A stretch of DNA of 64,000 nucleotides from Hetaerina americana (GCA_022747635.1 JAKTNV010000062.1:753501-817500); one strand, 5' to 3'; positions 1 through 9,646 are shown, numbered from the stretch's first letter. Notes: generated by a model from the letters alone, not told the origin. Numbers and translations: made by a program.

Positions 1-1619
1 CCGCTACCGGTCAATACCCCCTTCATCCACTTTTCCTGCCTCCATAGGATTTCTCCCAACAAACCCCTCTCTTCGCCCACCTTACCAAGTACTTCCTCGA
101 TTGTTTTCTTCTCCGTCAATTTCACCTTCTCCATTCTTCTCCACACCCACATTTCAAACGCCTCCAGTCTACGTCTATCCTCCCTCTTCAGTGACCACGT
201 TTCCGCACCGTACATAGCTATGCTCCATATCAAAGTTTTTACGAGCCTTTTCTTAACATCCTTATTCAAAGTCCCTGTCATCAATTCCCTCCTCCTTGAG
301 AAAGCCTCTTTGCCTAGCGCAATTCTTCTCCTTACGTCCCTACTACTTTGACCGTGTTGGTCCAAAACACTACCGACATACGTAAACTGTTCTACCTGCT
401 CTAGTTTTTGCCCTCCTATTTTAATGTTTAGCTTAGAGTTTTTCTTTCTAGAGAATCGCATAACCTTTGTTTTATTAATATTGATTTTCATCCCATACAT
501 GTCGCGCACTGATTTTCCAATTCACTCAGCAATACTTGCAACCCCTTCGCTGACTGACAACCTAAAGCTTGATTACTGATTTTACGAATTCCCCGCCCAC
601 TTTCATTCATACCTCCAGTTCTTCCCATGCCTCTTTAATCATTTCCTCTGCGTACAGGTTGAACAGCAACGGTGATAATTGGCAACCCTGCCTTACACCT
701 CTTCCTAACACTGCCCATCCGGACTTCCCGTTCCCCACCCGCACCTGAAGCATGTACAGGTTGCGGATTCGCCTCCTTTCCCTCCAATCTATTCCTATTT
801 TCTGCAATATACCCATTTGTTTTCCCCAATTCGCTCTATCAAACGCTTTTTCGAAATCTACGAAACAGACAAATACCTCCTGGTTGTGTTCTCAATTCCT
901 CTCGATTAATAATCTCATTGCTGCAATGGCATCACGCGTACCTCTCCCCTTACTACCCCCAAATTGATCATCCCCTAAGTAATCATTTGCCCTACTCTCT
1001 ATCCCTTTGTTTATGATCCTGAGAACAACATTAGCTGCGTGGGATATCAAACTTATTGTCCTGTAGTCCTCACATGATGTAGCCTTTACCTTTTTCGGAA
1101 TAGGAACTAACACTGATCTCACAAAGTCTTCCGGACAGATTCCTTCCTCATAGATACTGCGAATCAGCCCATATAGACTCTTCCTCCCACAATTTCCTAA
1201 AAATGTCAACAGTTCCGGGGGAATGTTATCCACCCCCACGGCCTTATTTAGTTTCATCTCCCTTAATGCCCTTTCTATCTCATTGTCTAGTATGCCTGGA
1301 CCTAAGCTGTCTTCCTCTATGTCATGTTCCTTTTCAATGTCTAACTTTGTTGGTCTAAGTTCTTTTCTATATATTTCTTCCATATATTCCTTCCATATCT
1401 CTTGGATCTTTCCTGCGTCAACTGTTCTCTTACCCGCCTTATCTCTAACTGTTAGCATAGATCTTCCTTTCTTACTTCTCGATAGCGATTTAACTTTGCT
1501 GTACAGCGCACCGATTTCAACCTTCCTCTGCAGACTTTCCATATCCTCGCACTGCGTCTTCCACCATGCTTCTTTTGCTTTATTTCCTGCCCGCCTCAAT
1601 TTATTGTTTAATTCTTTGT
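1..1619 (-). pseudogene. LINE-A (RTE/BovB-like) relic: linker, RT and C-terminal region
   Basis: Read on the minus strand, this runs from the A-family linker (KELNNKLRR..NKAKEAWWKTQCED) through the RT (YRTISLISHAA, GSKGRGTRDAIAAM, then GVRQGCQLSPLLFNLYAEEM at about 607-816) to the C-terminal block. The window edge cuts it off at the GVLTGSG region. The protein would be the reverse transcriptase of a target-primed retrotransposon. The RTE/BovB-like assignment rests on the C-terminal pattern YG.E.WS....RRLEAFEMW...R. The frame breaks near 890, just after residues LLIERN, and again in the RT-thumb region, so the copy is dead. Upstream it is joined in frame to LINE-B sequence. Confidence 0.8.
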
Positions 1620-1899
1620 ATTGTTTAAAAACTTTAAACACCCCCACCACCCGTTTTATGAAGCCAAGTTTCTTTAAAGCTGATCCGCATATTGTCCTGA
1701 TATGTGCTCCCCATGAAAGGCGTGGTGTTAGAACAACCCCCAAATATTTAACTTGATCGGCCGTAGTCAGTACTGAACCCTCTATTTTGTAGTTTATATC
1801 CTGTTCCTCGCTTCCTTTGTTCCAAAATTTCAAAACTGCGCATTTGTCTATATTAAGTGTTAATCCCCATTTACTGCACCATTCCGAGATATTGTCCAA
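892..1899 (-). pseudogene. Chimeric LINE-B/LINE-A open frame (335 codons)
   Basis: The first ~85 residues (NISEWCSKWGLTLNIDKCA to KKLGFIKRVVG) match the palm/thumb of the LINE-B RT at 19060-19320. The rest, from KELNNKLRR onward, matches the LINE-A linker and RT. The join lies at 1620-1642 and contains a short palindromic filler. No stop interrupts the frame across the join. Upstream, the B part has a TAA where the intact copy has a GAA codon, so the frame cannot extend further. I infer an accidental in-frame fusion left by nested insertion and deletion, not a working gene. The ORF begins at a TTG, so no natural start is evident. Confidence 0.7.
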
Positions 1900-2000
1900 G
1901 TCTTTAGAGAGTAGCTCGCGATCTAGTTGGCTCCTTATTTACCTGTATACCACCGTGTCGTCAGCAAATAACCTCCGATTGCTACCAACGTGTGTGCTAC
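1643..2000 (-). mobile_element. LINE-B (CR1-like) RT fragment
   Basis: On the minus strand this matches LINE-B from the FADDTVIY motif region to the KRVVG block (compare 18966-19318). It is truncated at both ends. One codon has become TAA (near 1940). It abuts the ~300 bp tail element at 2023 and the LINE-A relic at 1619. Confidence 0.75.
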
Positions 2001-2022
2001 GTCAAGATTAAGATGGCTCTTC

Positions 2023-2293
2023 GGGGGGTAGAGTGTTTAGTGGAGCATGTTCATGTGGTAGTGATGTTTCACATTCTTGGTTGTTATGTCCTGGCTTCCG
2101 TGTTGTAGGATGGCTTGCGTGCTGCATCCTGGGGTGCAGTTTTTAGTTGTTTTGCGGTATATGTGTTTGCATGAGTGTTGGATGAAGGGATTTTAGGATG
2201 AGTGTTTGTGCTGCTGTGGGTGTAATTTTCCACGTTGTTGTTTTGCATGTTGTATTGTTCCTTCTTACGGTTGGTGACCTAACACCCCCCGCC
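2023..2293 (+). repeat. LINE-tail element (~310 bp family), 3' end cut
   Basis: It starts at the conserved GGGGGGTAGAGTGTTT. It matches the copies at 39412-39722(+) and 13151-13470(-) along its length, up to the GGTGACCTAACACCCCCCGCC tail. Its last ~40 bases, including the GATGTA repeats, are missing because the RT-RNase H element follows directly. Confidence 0.75.
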
Positions 2294-3588
2294 GCACTTA
2301 CAAGCTGCCGGCGAACACCACCCTAGCCAGGCTGGGCGCTTCGCTGCCCAAACCGACGGAGGCACCATACGTCTCCCTAACTACGGCGGTCACATCAAAT
2401 ATGTCCACATACATCGATAGCCTCTTGGAAGCGGGAATCCTGGTCAAATGGAACTGTAAGTGTTCCTTTCGATGTTTTCTTATACCCAAAAGTGACGGAG
2501 GACACAGGCTAATCTATGACTTATCACCGAGGACGGAATATTACCACACTCCAAAATTTAGCCTCATGGGACCCGGGCGTGCGCTAGCCGACACACCCCT
2601 AGGCGCATATCTCATAAAAATAGATCTAACTAGTGCCTTCTACCAGTTGCAAATACACCCACGCTGCTGGAAATTCTATGGTGTCCGATACCGAGGTGAG
2701 AAGCTAGCCTTCACAAGGCTTCCTACGGGCCAAGCCCTTAGCCCGGCCATCTTGCAGCGATGGGCCGACGAAGTGGGGAATGATATCAGTAAGAAATTTC
2801 AAGTGAAAGTGATAGTGTACCTAGACGATTGGCTCGTCTATAGTAAAACGAGAATTAACAGCTTAGCCATTACCCAGTTCATAGAAGAGGAATTCGGCAT
2901 TAAAATTAACTATCGCAAGTCCAAATTAGAATCAGTGCACGAAATTAAATACCTCGGAGTATTTATAAATTCAGTGGATTTGTCCCTCAGATTAACCCCA
3001 GGATCAATGAAACGAGTTTACCAAGGAATCCCCATTATCCCAGTACTAAGGAAACGTGACATCCCCAAACTAGCAGGCTACCTAAATTGGGTGGTCTGGC
3101 TCCAGCGACTACCAAAATTTTTAGTCTCACAAGTTTTCCAACGGAACGTGACATGGTGGTACATCTTACAAGAATCCGAAATTTTCAACCGGAAAATGAT
3201 CTTACCAAGGCCAACGGAAGACATCGTGGTCTTCACGGATGCAACCCCGGGACAAGGAGGAGTGGTGATACCAGCATGGGATATCGACCAAAGTTTTCCC
3301 ATCCCAGAACTAACATCCATCAACGCAGCCGAAGCATACGCAGCACTTCATGGTTTAAAACTAACTTTAGAACTATTAAACGAACTCAAACTGTACAATG
3401 TCAATATAAAAATGTATTGTGACAATTCAACCGCTGTATATTGCTTATCTGAAGGCCGCGGCCTCATTTTTCATTTAAATGAACCGTTAATTCAAATGTA
3501 CATGGAAATATTCATTAAAGCACATCAGTCACAGACAGTGACCTGTTTGTGGGTCCCCACTACGGCTAACCCGGCGGACGCGCCCTAA
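2278..3588 (+). CDS. Reverse transcriptase-RNase H ORF of an unassigned (possibly DIRS-like) retroelement
   Basis: The frame is open from 2278 (the preceding codon is TGA) to the TAA at 3586. The first ATG is at 2401, giving 395 residues. RT motifs, numbered from that ATG: FLIPKSDGGHRLIYDLS (26-42), KIDLTSAFYQLQIHP with catalytic D75, LPTGQALSPAILQ (107-119), YLDD (140-143) and YLGV (184-187). An RNase H domain follows with the expected acidic set: D280 (FTDAT), E311 (NAAEAYA), D341 (CDNST) and D393 (NPADAP). There is no gag, protease, integrase or tyrosine recombinase. The 5' side is truncated against a LINE-tail element and the stop follows NPADAP directly. YLDDWL and the RNase H type recall DIRS-like elements, but the NPAD motif also occurs in other RT lineages, so the class is open. 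All catalytic residues are present, unlike most RTs in this window. Confidence 0.7.
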   Translation, partial: PNTPRRTYKLPANTTLARLGASLPKPTEAPYVSLTTAVTSNMSTYIDSLLEAGILVKWNCKCSFRCFLIPKSDGGHRLIYDLSPRTEYYHTPKFSLMGPGRALADTPLGAYLIKIDLTSAFYQLQIHPRCWKFYGVRYRGEKLAFTRLPTGQALSPAILQRWADEVGNDISKKFQVKVIVYLDDWLVYSKTRINSLAITQFIEEEFGIKINYRKSKLESVHEIKYLGVFINSVDLSLRLTPGSMKRVYQGIPIIPVLRKRDIPKLAGYLNWVVWLQRLPKFLVSQVFQRNVTWWYILQESEIFNRKMILPRPTEDIVVFTDATPGQGGVVIPAWDIDQSFPIPELTSINAAEAYAALHGLKLTLELLNELKLYNVNIKMYCDNSTAVYCLSEGRGLIFHLNEPLIQMYMEIFIKAHQSQTVTCLWVPTTANPADAP

Positions 3589-3600
3589 CGGGCCGTGCCA

Positions 3601-3650
3601 CCCAGTATGAGCGCGCCCGCCATCTTGGCGGGTTAGCTATGTATACTGGG
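3601..3650 (+). other. Nested hairpin just 3' of the RT-RNase H ORF
   Basis: The outer arms CCCAGTAT (3601-3608) and ATACTGGG (3643-3650) are perfectly complementary. Inside them, CCCGCC (3616-3621) pairs with GGCGGG (3627-3632) around a 5-nt loop. The hairpin starts 12 bases after the stop codon and may be part of the element's 3' end. Confidence 0.5.
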
Positions 3651-4600
3651 GGGCTCGGACTACATCAGAGAAAAAAATACATATGAAAGTACTCGCTTGA
3701 GGAGATAATTAGAATTGGCAGACTATCTACTTCATACGTATCTTGTATTTTATTTCTTTATTTAAAAGACCAACATTTTTTACCAGTTCTACAGAACGAT
3801 TTGAATATACGTATCCTGTCTACTGAATGAATAAGGTTGCATACCCGTACTTCCTTCTGAGTGAGTAATTATATTTTATAGTTCATGATCAAACTAATAT
3901 CTTTGCAGAGGTGTAGCGTTGTGATTGCGCATATATGCCTGGAGAGCTAACACCCCCCACCACACGCCCTCCAGGGTATTATATGTAGATGTACTTTGAT
4001 TCTAACGGTGGCGTCAAAATAGGAGGATAGATAAATCCATCCATAGTGATTGAAGACAATTTTCTTTTTCTATATTTTAGAATAGCTGATGGAAAAAAAT
4101 ATTATCGACACAGCTAAGTGGTGGAAAAGCGCTTTTTCGACAAGTCCGACGAGGCAGGAAGAGAATATAATACCTAAGTAACGATAAATGCCGTAAGGAC
4201 ATGTTACTCCCCCGAAACACCCAATGGAATCACCCACCCACCCCGAATTCATCCATACTATTCTGCTAGAGTCAAAGGAGAAAGCTTCATGTCTAAAATA
4301 AAGTACCTTTAATTCATGACCAAATTTACGTTGCCTCGTAATGTCGTGACAAAGCTTTATTCTGGTCCTTACCCGCAGCCTCAGGATTATATATTTGGCA
4401 TGAGAAAAGGTTCGCTAGACGAGAGATACATGTTCGAGTGGAAACGATGCCCCACTGAAAACAATCTCCACGCGCATGCGCCGTGAACTTAAAATTGAAC
4501 TGACTCTAGTGTGGATGCTGCACTATAGGGATGTCAATGGTTTCCAAAGAGAGGAAAATGATCGGGGGGCGATGGCGAAAGGATAAAATGAGAGCACGAG
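3651..4600. other. No gene seen; one LINE-B-type tail at 3946-3996
   Basis: This is AT-rich noncoding sequence. The only recognisable item is AGCTAACACCCCCCACCACA followed by a degenerate GGGTATTATATGTAGATGTA, a short tail-only copy on the plus strand. Confidence 0.6.
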
Positions 4601-5513
4601 TCTTACTTATTTCTCACGACAACACCGACTTCGGAACTGTGGCGACACGTAAGAAGTGAAGTTAGAGGCGGAGTGGACGGAGGGTCGAGGGAGAGGAAGC
4701 ATTTCAAACAACCGTCGAAGGGAATGCACGGAAACGTGATCCGTGCGTGGATCACCGTGGACCCAATGCACAATTTGAGACGGTCCTCGCGTGCGAGATG
4801 GGGGCGGGTAAGAAAGGGGACACCTCCCAATTCTCCCCAAGTGCCAAAGCGTGCACCACTGCCATGATCGCCAGACGGGCGCTTCGTGAATGTTTCTCAC
4901 GGAGGCACGCGTGGGCGTTTGGTGGGACGGTGGTCGGAGGAGAGACGGACTCGGGAGGGGGAGCAAAGTGAGGAGACGGGGTGGAATGGAGGGATGACGG
5001 TACGGGTCACTTACTTGGAGGAGGGATATGAGGAGGAAAGGGGAGAGGGGGGAAGTGAGTAGTAAAGGCCGCTTGCTTCCATCGCCCGGGGGGGGGGGGG
5101 CAGATGTTAGGGCGGAAAAAAAGACCAGCCGGAGAAAGGGCATTAGGGATCCGGGGGCCGGAAAGGCAAGGACAGATAGGGTGTGTGCGGGAAGGGACCT
5201 CAGGCGGCAAGGGGAAGGGAGGGATGGCCGAAAGGGGAGGGGAAGGGAAGCGACCTCCTCATAATGGCCCGCCCCCGAAGTGAGCGGGGCTCGTGCGGGA
5301 GGGTTGAAAATGAATGAGGGGCGGCAGGGATGATCGGGGTGTTGGAATATGAGGCGAGGGGTGGGGAGAGGGAAAGGAAGGAGCGCTCACTGCTGGGCAG
5401 AAATACTATCAGAGCAAACGGTCACGGTGACTACCATCGCCACCAAAACGTGATCTCGGGCTCGGAAAAATACACAGCAGTTAGTCTTCCTACTGCAAGC
5501 TATGAGTGTCTGC

Positions 5514-5516
<3 letters not shown>
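4601..5516. other. G-rich noncoding stretch, no gene seen
   Basis: Strong purine/G bias on the plus strand, including a run of more than ten G near 5090. It keeps several frames open by composition. None of the translations has recognisable domains. Confidence 0.55.
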
Positions 5517-5589
<73 letters not shown>

Positions 5590-5595
5590 ATATAT
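5517..5595. repeat. (TA)n microsatellite, left flank of the PLE palindrome
   Basis: Almost pure TA dinucleotides ending exactly where the GIY-YIG palindrome begins. Confidence 0.95.
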
Positions 5596-5676
5596 GAAGA
5601 ATTCTGCATGTCCGGGTTTTCACCGCGTTGTTGTTTGAAGCCGACAACAGTTTCGCCGAAGTTTCATCCGGCGTCT

Positions 5677-6306
5677 TCAGGTCGAAGATGAGGGACTCAG
5701 ATTTTGGCCGTCCTTATATAGGTGGTCCCGTCCAAGTGCTGCTCTCTGATTGGTCCTTTTTCGGAGGACTCTCTTCCACGCGTTGTGGAGATGGTAGCCT
5801 TCATCTCTATTGAAATTCGCCGGGTTTTTGGCTATCTCAATAGCTTCTCTGATTAGACGTGGGTAATATCTACTTTCTTTACTTATGATTGTAGCGTCAT
5901 GGAATAGAATATCATGGCCGGGTTCACTCCATTTATGCTCGGAGATGGCCGAGAGGTGAAACTGTTTGTTCGTAGTAGCCCGGAGGTGTTCTTTCATCCG
6001 AACTTTCATAGCTCGGCATGTTTCCCCGATGTAGGCTTTCCCACATGAACACGGTACTTGATAGACCCCTTCGTATAGGTCTTTCGAGATTTTGTCCTTC
6101 GGTCCGGGGAGCGCGTCCGCTATTTTCTTGGTGCAGTTGAATCTTGTCACCACGTCGTGCTTTTTAAGGATTCTGGCTATCTTCTCGGATGTTCCGGATA
6201 CGAAGGGGATAGTCGCGTATGCCTTTGGGTCCGGTTCCGTCTGCTTGATTGACTTGTCAGAATCTCGTCTTCGCCTTTCTTCCCTGGCGGTCCTTTTTAG
6301 GACCAT
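5677..6306 (-). CDS. GIY-YIG endonuclease domain of a Penelope-like element (mirror copy)
   Basis: It encodes 209 residues, identical to the ORF at 6383-7012. Residues 29-72 (AYATIPFVSGTSEKIARILK..) match the RT-to-endonuclease linker of Penelope-like elements. The nuclease follows: GVY (80-82), YIG (92-94), the conserved R of KVRMKEH (R103), the likely catalytic E154 (LIREAIEI) and the N-containing NPANFNRDEG block. In PLEs this domain nicks the insertion target, and the (TA)n flanks fit that. The ORF start at ATG 6306 is probably internal to a longer RT-EN protein whose RT is absent here. It faces away from its twin. Confidence 0.85.
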   Translation of the reverse strand: MVLKRTAREERRRRDSDKSIKQTEPDPKAYATIPFVSGTSEKIARILKKHDVVTRFNCTKKIADALPGPKDKISKDLYEGVYQVPCSCGKAYIGETCRAMKVRMKEHLRATTNKQFHLSAISEHKWSEPGHDILFHDATIISKESRYYPRLIREAIEIAKNPANFNRDEGYHLHNAWKRVLRKRTNQRAALGRDHLYKDGQNLSPSSST

Positions 6307-6382
6307 ATCGTTCCGATAGCCGTTTTGTTTTAGTGTTAGTTACTAAGTTAGTTTACTAAAACAAAACGGCTATCGGAACGAT

Positions 6383-7012
6383 ATGGTCCTAAAAAGGACC
6401 GCCAGGGAAGAAAGGCGAAGACGAGATTCTGACAAGTCAATCAAGCAGACGGAACCGGACCCAAAGGCATACGCGACTATCCCCTTCGTATCCGGAACAT
6501 CCGAGAAGATAGCCAGAATCCTTAAAAAGCACGACGTGGTGACAAGATTCAACTGCACCAAGAAAATAGCGGACGCGCTCCCCGGACCGAAGGACAAAAT
6601 CTCGAAAGACCTATACGAAGGGGTCTATCAAGTACCGTGTTCATGTGGGAAAGCCTACATCGGGGAAACATGCCGAGCTATGAAAGTTCGGATGAAAGAA
6701 CACCTCCGGGCTACTACGAACAAACAGTTTCACCTCTCGGCCATCTCCGAGCATAAATGGAGTGAACCCGGCCATGATATTCTATTCCATGACGCTACAA
6801 TCATAAGTAAAGAAAGTAGATATTACCCACGTCTAATCAGAGAAGCTATTGAGATAGCCAAAAACCCGGCGAATTTCAATAGAGATGAAGGCTACCATCT
6901 CCACAACGCGTGGAAGAGAGTCCTCCGAAAAAGGACCAATCAGAGAGCAGCACTTGGACGGGACCACCTATATAAGGACGGCCAAAATCTGAGTCCCTCA
7001 TCTTCGACCTGA
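6383..7012 (+). CDS. GIY-YIG endonuclease domain of a Penelope-like element
   Basis: It encodes 209 residues. The PLE linker (TIPFVSGTSEKIARILKKHD) is followed by the GIY-YIG nuclease: GVYQVPCSCGKAYIGET with GVY at 80-82 and YIG at 92-94, a CxC pair within it, R103, E154 and a C-terminal GYHLHNAWKR. All expected catalytic positions are filled. The Penelope-type RT that normally precedes the domain is missing: upstream there is only the 20-nt palindrome centre and the mirror copy. The ORF ends three codons into the terminal repeat with the hammerhead-like core. It is probably non-autonomous, but identity with its partner means it formed recently or is kept identical by palindrome gene conversion. 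Confidence 0.87.
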   Translation: MVLKRTAREERRRRDSDKSIKQTEPDPKAYATIPFVSGTSEKIARILKKHDVVTRFNCTKKIADALPGPKDKISKDLYEGVYQVPCSCGKAYIGETCRAMKVRMKEHLRATTNKQFHLSAISEHKWSEPGHDILFHDATIISKESRYYPRLIREAIEIAKNPANFNRDEGYHLHNAWKRVLRKRTNQRAALGRDHLYKDGQNLSPSSST

Positions 7013-7039
7013 AGACGCCGGATGAAACTTCGGCGAAAC
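7009..7039 (+). ncRNA. Hammerhead-ribozyme-like core in PLE terminus
   Basis: CTGAAGA (7009-7015), one extra base, stem GCCG/CGGC (7017-7020 with 7031-7034) and then GAAAC (7035-7039). This resembles the CUGANGA..stem II..GAAA core known from PLE hammerheads, with one extra nucleotide before stem II. Three other PLE hairpins here keep the same order with different but complementary stems. A mirror copy lies at 5650-5680(-). Cleavage is not shown. Confidence 0.45.
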
Positions 7040-7093
7040 TGTTGTCGGCTTCAAACAACAACGCGGTGAAAACCCGGACATGCAGAATTCTTC

Positions 7094-7120
7094 AAGCCAC
7101 CGCCGCGAAAATCTACGCAG

Positions 7121-7154
<34 letters not shown>
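7094..7154. repeat. PLE terminal tail and (TA)n
   Basis: The 28-nt tail AAGCCACCGCCGCGAAAATC.. resembles the tail after the palindrome at 30709 (GCCGCGTAAATCTACG). From 7122 it is pure (TA)n. Confidence 0.6.
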
Positions 7155-7157
<3 letters not shown>

Positions 7158-7360
7158 GGGCTGACACAATATAACACAAATAGAAAAGAATAGACACATT
7201 TAAAAGAACATGAGTCTCTTGAAGAAGGCCTCTGAGAGGGCCGAAAGCTCGAACAATTTACCGTGTGAGTGTTCTTTTAAATGTGTCTATTCTTTTCTAT
7301 TTGTGTTATATTGTGTCAGCCCATTATTGTGCCGCTCGTGTGAGTTTTTCCGTACAATCG

Positions 7361-7362
<2 letters not shown>
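7155..7362 (+). repeat. PLE-type fold-back repeat (subtype 2)
   Basis: Perfect 56-nt inverted arms at 7155-7210 and 7270-7325. The loop holds TTGAAGA (7219-7225), one base, stem GGCCT/GGGCC and GAAAG. A ~37-nt tail (7326-7362) follows only the right arm and runs into (TA)n. The same arrangement is seen at 41053-41308. There is no protein-coding content. Confidence 0.7.

Positions 7363-7442
<80 letters not shown>
7363..7442. repeat. (TA)n microsatellite
   Basis: Pure TA repeats between the PLE fold-back and the 5' end of a LINE-A copy. The long IYIY frames here are repeat translations, not genes. Confidence 0.95.
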
Positions 7443-7444
<2 letters not shown>

Positions 7445-8951
7445 TCCACGGGCTACAACCTTGACGTGGTGGAAGGGCTTATGCTTTCCGATCACCCCTA
7501 GAGCTGTGCTGGCGGGAGTAATAATAATTGACCCTGGTAGGGTCAACCATGCCAGAAAGGTCGAAGGTTAGGAGCAAGACGACAGGTAGTCCACGGAGGG
7601 TCTGTTCCTCAGTGAGGCAGCTGCAATGGGGTCGGACCCCAGTGGGGCGGCCAATAAGTGATGGTGTCACGTTAAAAACACTATTGAGGAAGGCAACGGG
7701 AAACCACCTCAATTATCATTCCCAAGATAAAGATAATAGACAATTCAGAGATTTTGAGTCCTGGACACTACGGGGCTCGGCCCAATCGACCGCGTGTCGT
7801 GCCCGGCAGCGGGGGAGGCAAGGCTTCCGCGGTCGTCATTCCACGAAACCCTTGCAAGGGAAAACCAGCAGCAGCAGAACAAAAGACACAGGAGAAGAAG
7901 ACCAAATTAGTTAGAATCGGAACGTGGAATGTTAGGACAATGATGAGGACAGGGAAATTGGAGAATGTTAAGCGAGAGATGGAAAGGGGAAATTTAGGTC
8001 TATGCGAGGTGAGATGGAAAGATAGCGGGGATTACTGGAGTGATAAGTATAGAATAATATGCCGTGGCGGGTACGAGAGCAAACGAGGGGTTGCCATAGT
8101 ATTAAATGAAGAGGTATGAAATAGGGTAGTCAACATTGAACAGGTAACGGATAAAATATTACTAATATAGATAAAAGCATAACTGACGAACTTCGTTATT
8201 ATTCAGGTATACATGCCACCGAGACCTCATAAGGAAGAAGAGGCCAATAAGACATACGATCAATTAGCGGACATAATGGCGTGTGTTCCTGCAGGGAAAC
8301 ATTTGATAGTGATGGGGGATTGGAATGCGACGGTAGGCGAAGGAAGAGATGGTGATGAATAGGGGGACTACGGTTTGGGCACGAGGAATGACCGCGGGGA
8401 GAAAGCAGTTGAGTTCTGTAGGAGACAGGGGCTAGTCATCACCAACACTTGGTTTAGATACCACAAAAGACGCAGGTATACGTGGAGGAAGCCAGGTGAC
8501 TCAGAAAGGAATCAGCTAGATTATATTATTGTTAGACACAGGTTTAGGAACAGTACGACAAATTCGCACAGCTTCCCGGGAGCGGATGCGGAATATGACC
8601 ACAATTTAGTTGTTATGAAATGTAGCGTCCGTTTCAAAAAGATAAGGCAGGGGCAGCGAGTTAGAAAATGGAATGTAAAAGCATATAATGGTGTGAAAAG
8701 AAAGTAATACAAACAGGCTGTAGAGGGAATCATGGAGGGTGGTAAAGAGCTAAGTACTATCGAAGAAAAATGGGAAATTATCAAGAAAGGGTTGTCCAAA
8801 GCCGCAAAGGACACTATTGGAACCGTTAACGCTAAAAGGAATAGGAAACCATGGATCACGGATGAGATGATTACAAAGATGAACGAGAGGAGAAAATGGG
8901 AGATTTCAAACACACAGTTCGGCAAAATGAAGTAAAAAGAGTTATACAATA
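7443..8951 (+). pseudogene. LINE-A 5' UTR and endonuclease region
   Basis: It begins with a 5' leader holding a short hairpin (CCACG 7446-7450 with CGTGG 7465-7469). The apurinic-type endonuclease follows: RIGTWNVRTMMRTGKL, the catalytic-E segment LCEVRWKDSG (7754-8119 frame), MGDWNATVG (near 8315), then TWRKPGDSERNQLDYI and the DH-containing AEYDHNLVV (8375-8707). A TAG at 8360-8362, a TGA near 8117 and other breaks disrupt it. The linker (KPWITDEMITKMNERRKWE) runs to 8951, where a LINE-B fragment is inserted. This is the only LINE-A copy in the window that still has its 5' end. Confidence 0.8.
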
Positions 8952-9646
8952 TTATTACAGTTGCTATAGTTAGACCTCATTTGGAATATGCCGCAAGTAT
9001 TTGGGATCCGTGGGAGAAAATTTGGCAAAAAGAATTAGATAAAGTCCAGAGAAAATCCGCTGGATTCGTTAAAAATTGTTATGATATGAACTCAAGTGTG
9101 ACAGGTCTCTAAGGGGATTTAGGCTGGGAACCGCTTCAAGTGCGGAGAGAACAAGCGAGGCTTAGACTTTTAGAAAGGTTCAGAACAAACGAGTTTAACA
9201 ATGACACTGAATGAATTATAATGGTCCTTCACTACTTAGGTAGATCAGACCACAATGATAAAATAAGGGAGATAGATTCCTGGACAGATAGATACAAATA
9301 CTCATTCTTTCCCTGAACAATCAGAAATCACAATAGTAAGAAACCGAAGTAACTTTAGAAATATTGAAAACATTGAATTTACAAGTCGGAGGAAAATTAA
9401 AAATTGCAAAGATGTTAGGTATACTTTCAGGTGAATGTGTATGTTAGTTGTTAGTTTGAGTGTTTGCATGTGTGTGGGGTGTAAGTGTTCTTGCATGTAT
9501 GCCATGATTTTATTGTGGGTGTATGATTTTGCTATTGTGCTATTGCATGCGGTTTTTTTTATTTTCTAAATTACGGGTGGTGTCCTAACACCCCCCGCCA
9601 CACGCCCTTGCGGCGGCTTGCGGGGTATTAAGTAGATGTAGATGAA
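8952..9646 (+). mobile_element. LINE-B (CR1-like) 3' fragment inserted in LINE-A
   Basis: It begins at the LINE-B C-terminal block (VRPHLEYAASIWDPWEK) and runs through the 3' UTR to the GCGGCTTGCGGGGTATTAAG and GTAGATGTAGATG tail. Host LINE-A sequence resumes immediately afterwards. The hexamer ACAATA occurs on both sides (8946-8951 and 9647-9652), as expected for a target-site duplication. In-frame stops (for example after TGL near 9110) show decay after insertion. It is 5'-truncated, as is typical of target-primed insertion. Confidence 0.85.

Larger units (their letters stand above)
5596..7093. repeat. 1.5-kb palindrome of two head-to-head Penelope-like element 3' halves
   Basis: The left arm (5596-6334) and right arm (6355-7093) are 739 nt each and read as exact reverse complements wherever I compared them. 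The encoded 209-residue proteins and both antisense frames are identical. The spacer is only 20 nt (6335-6354). Each arm holds a GIY-YIG ORF pointing outward and a terminus with a hammerhead-like core. The right arm continues for ~28 nt (7094-7121) before (TA)n, while the left arm stops directly at (TA)n. No RT is present, so each half is a 5'-truncated PLE. Confidence 0.85.

Noticed and set aside
2278..3588. Reading the RT-RNase H ORF as an integrated animal pararetrovirus
   Set aside because: Only the RT and RNase H domains are visible. There is no terminal-protein, capsid or envelope region, and the motifs equally fit a DIRS-type retrotransposon.
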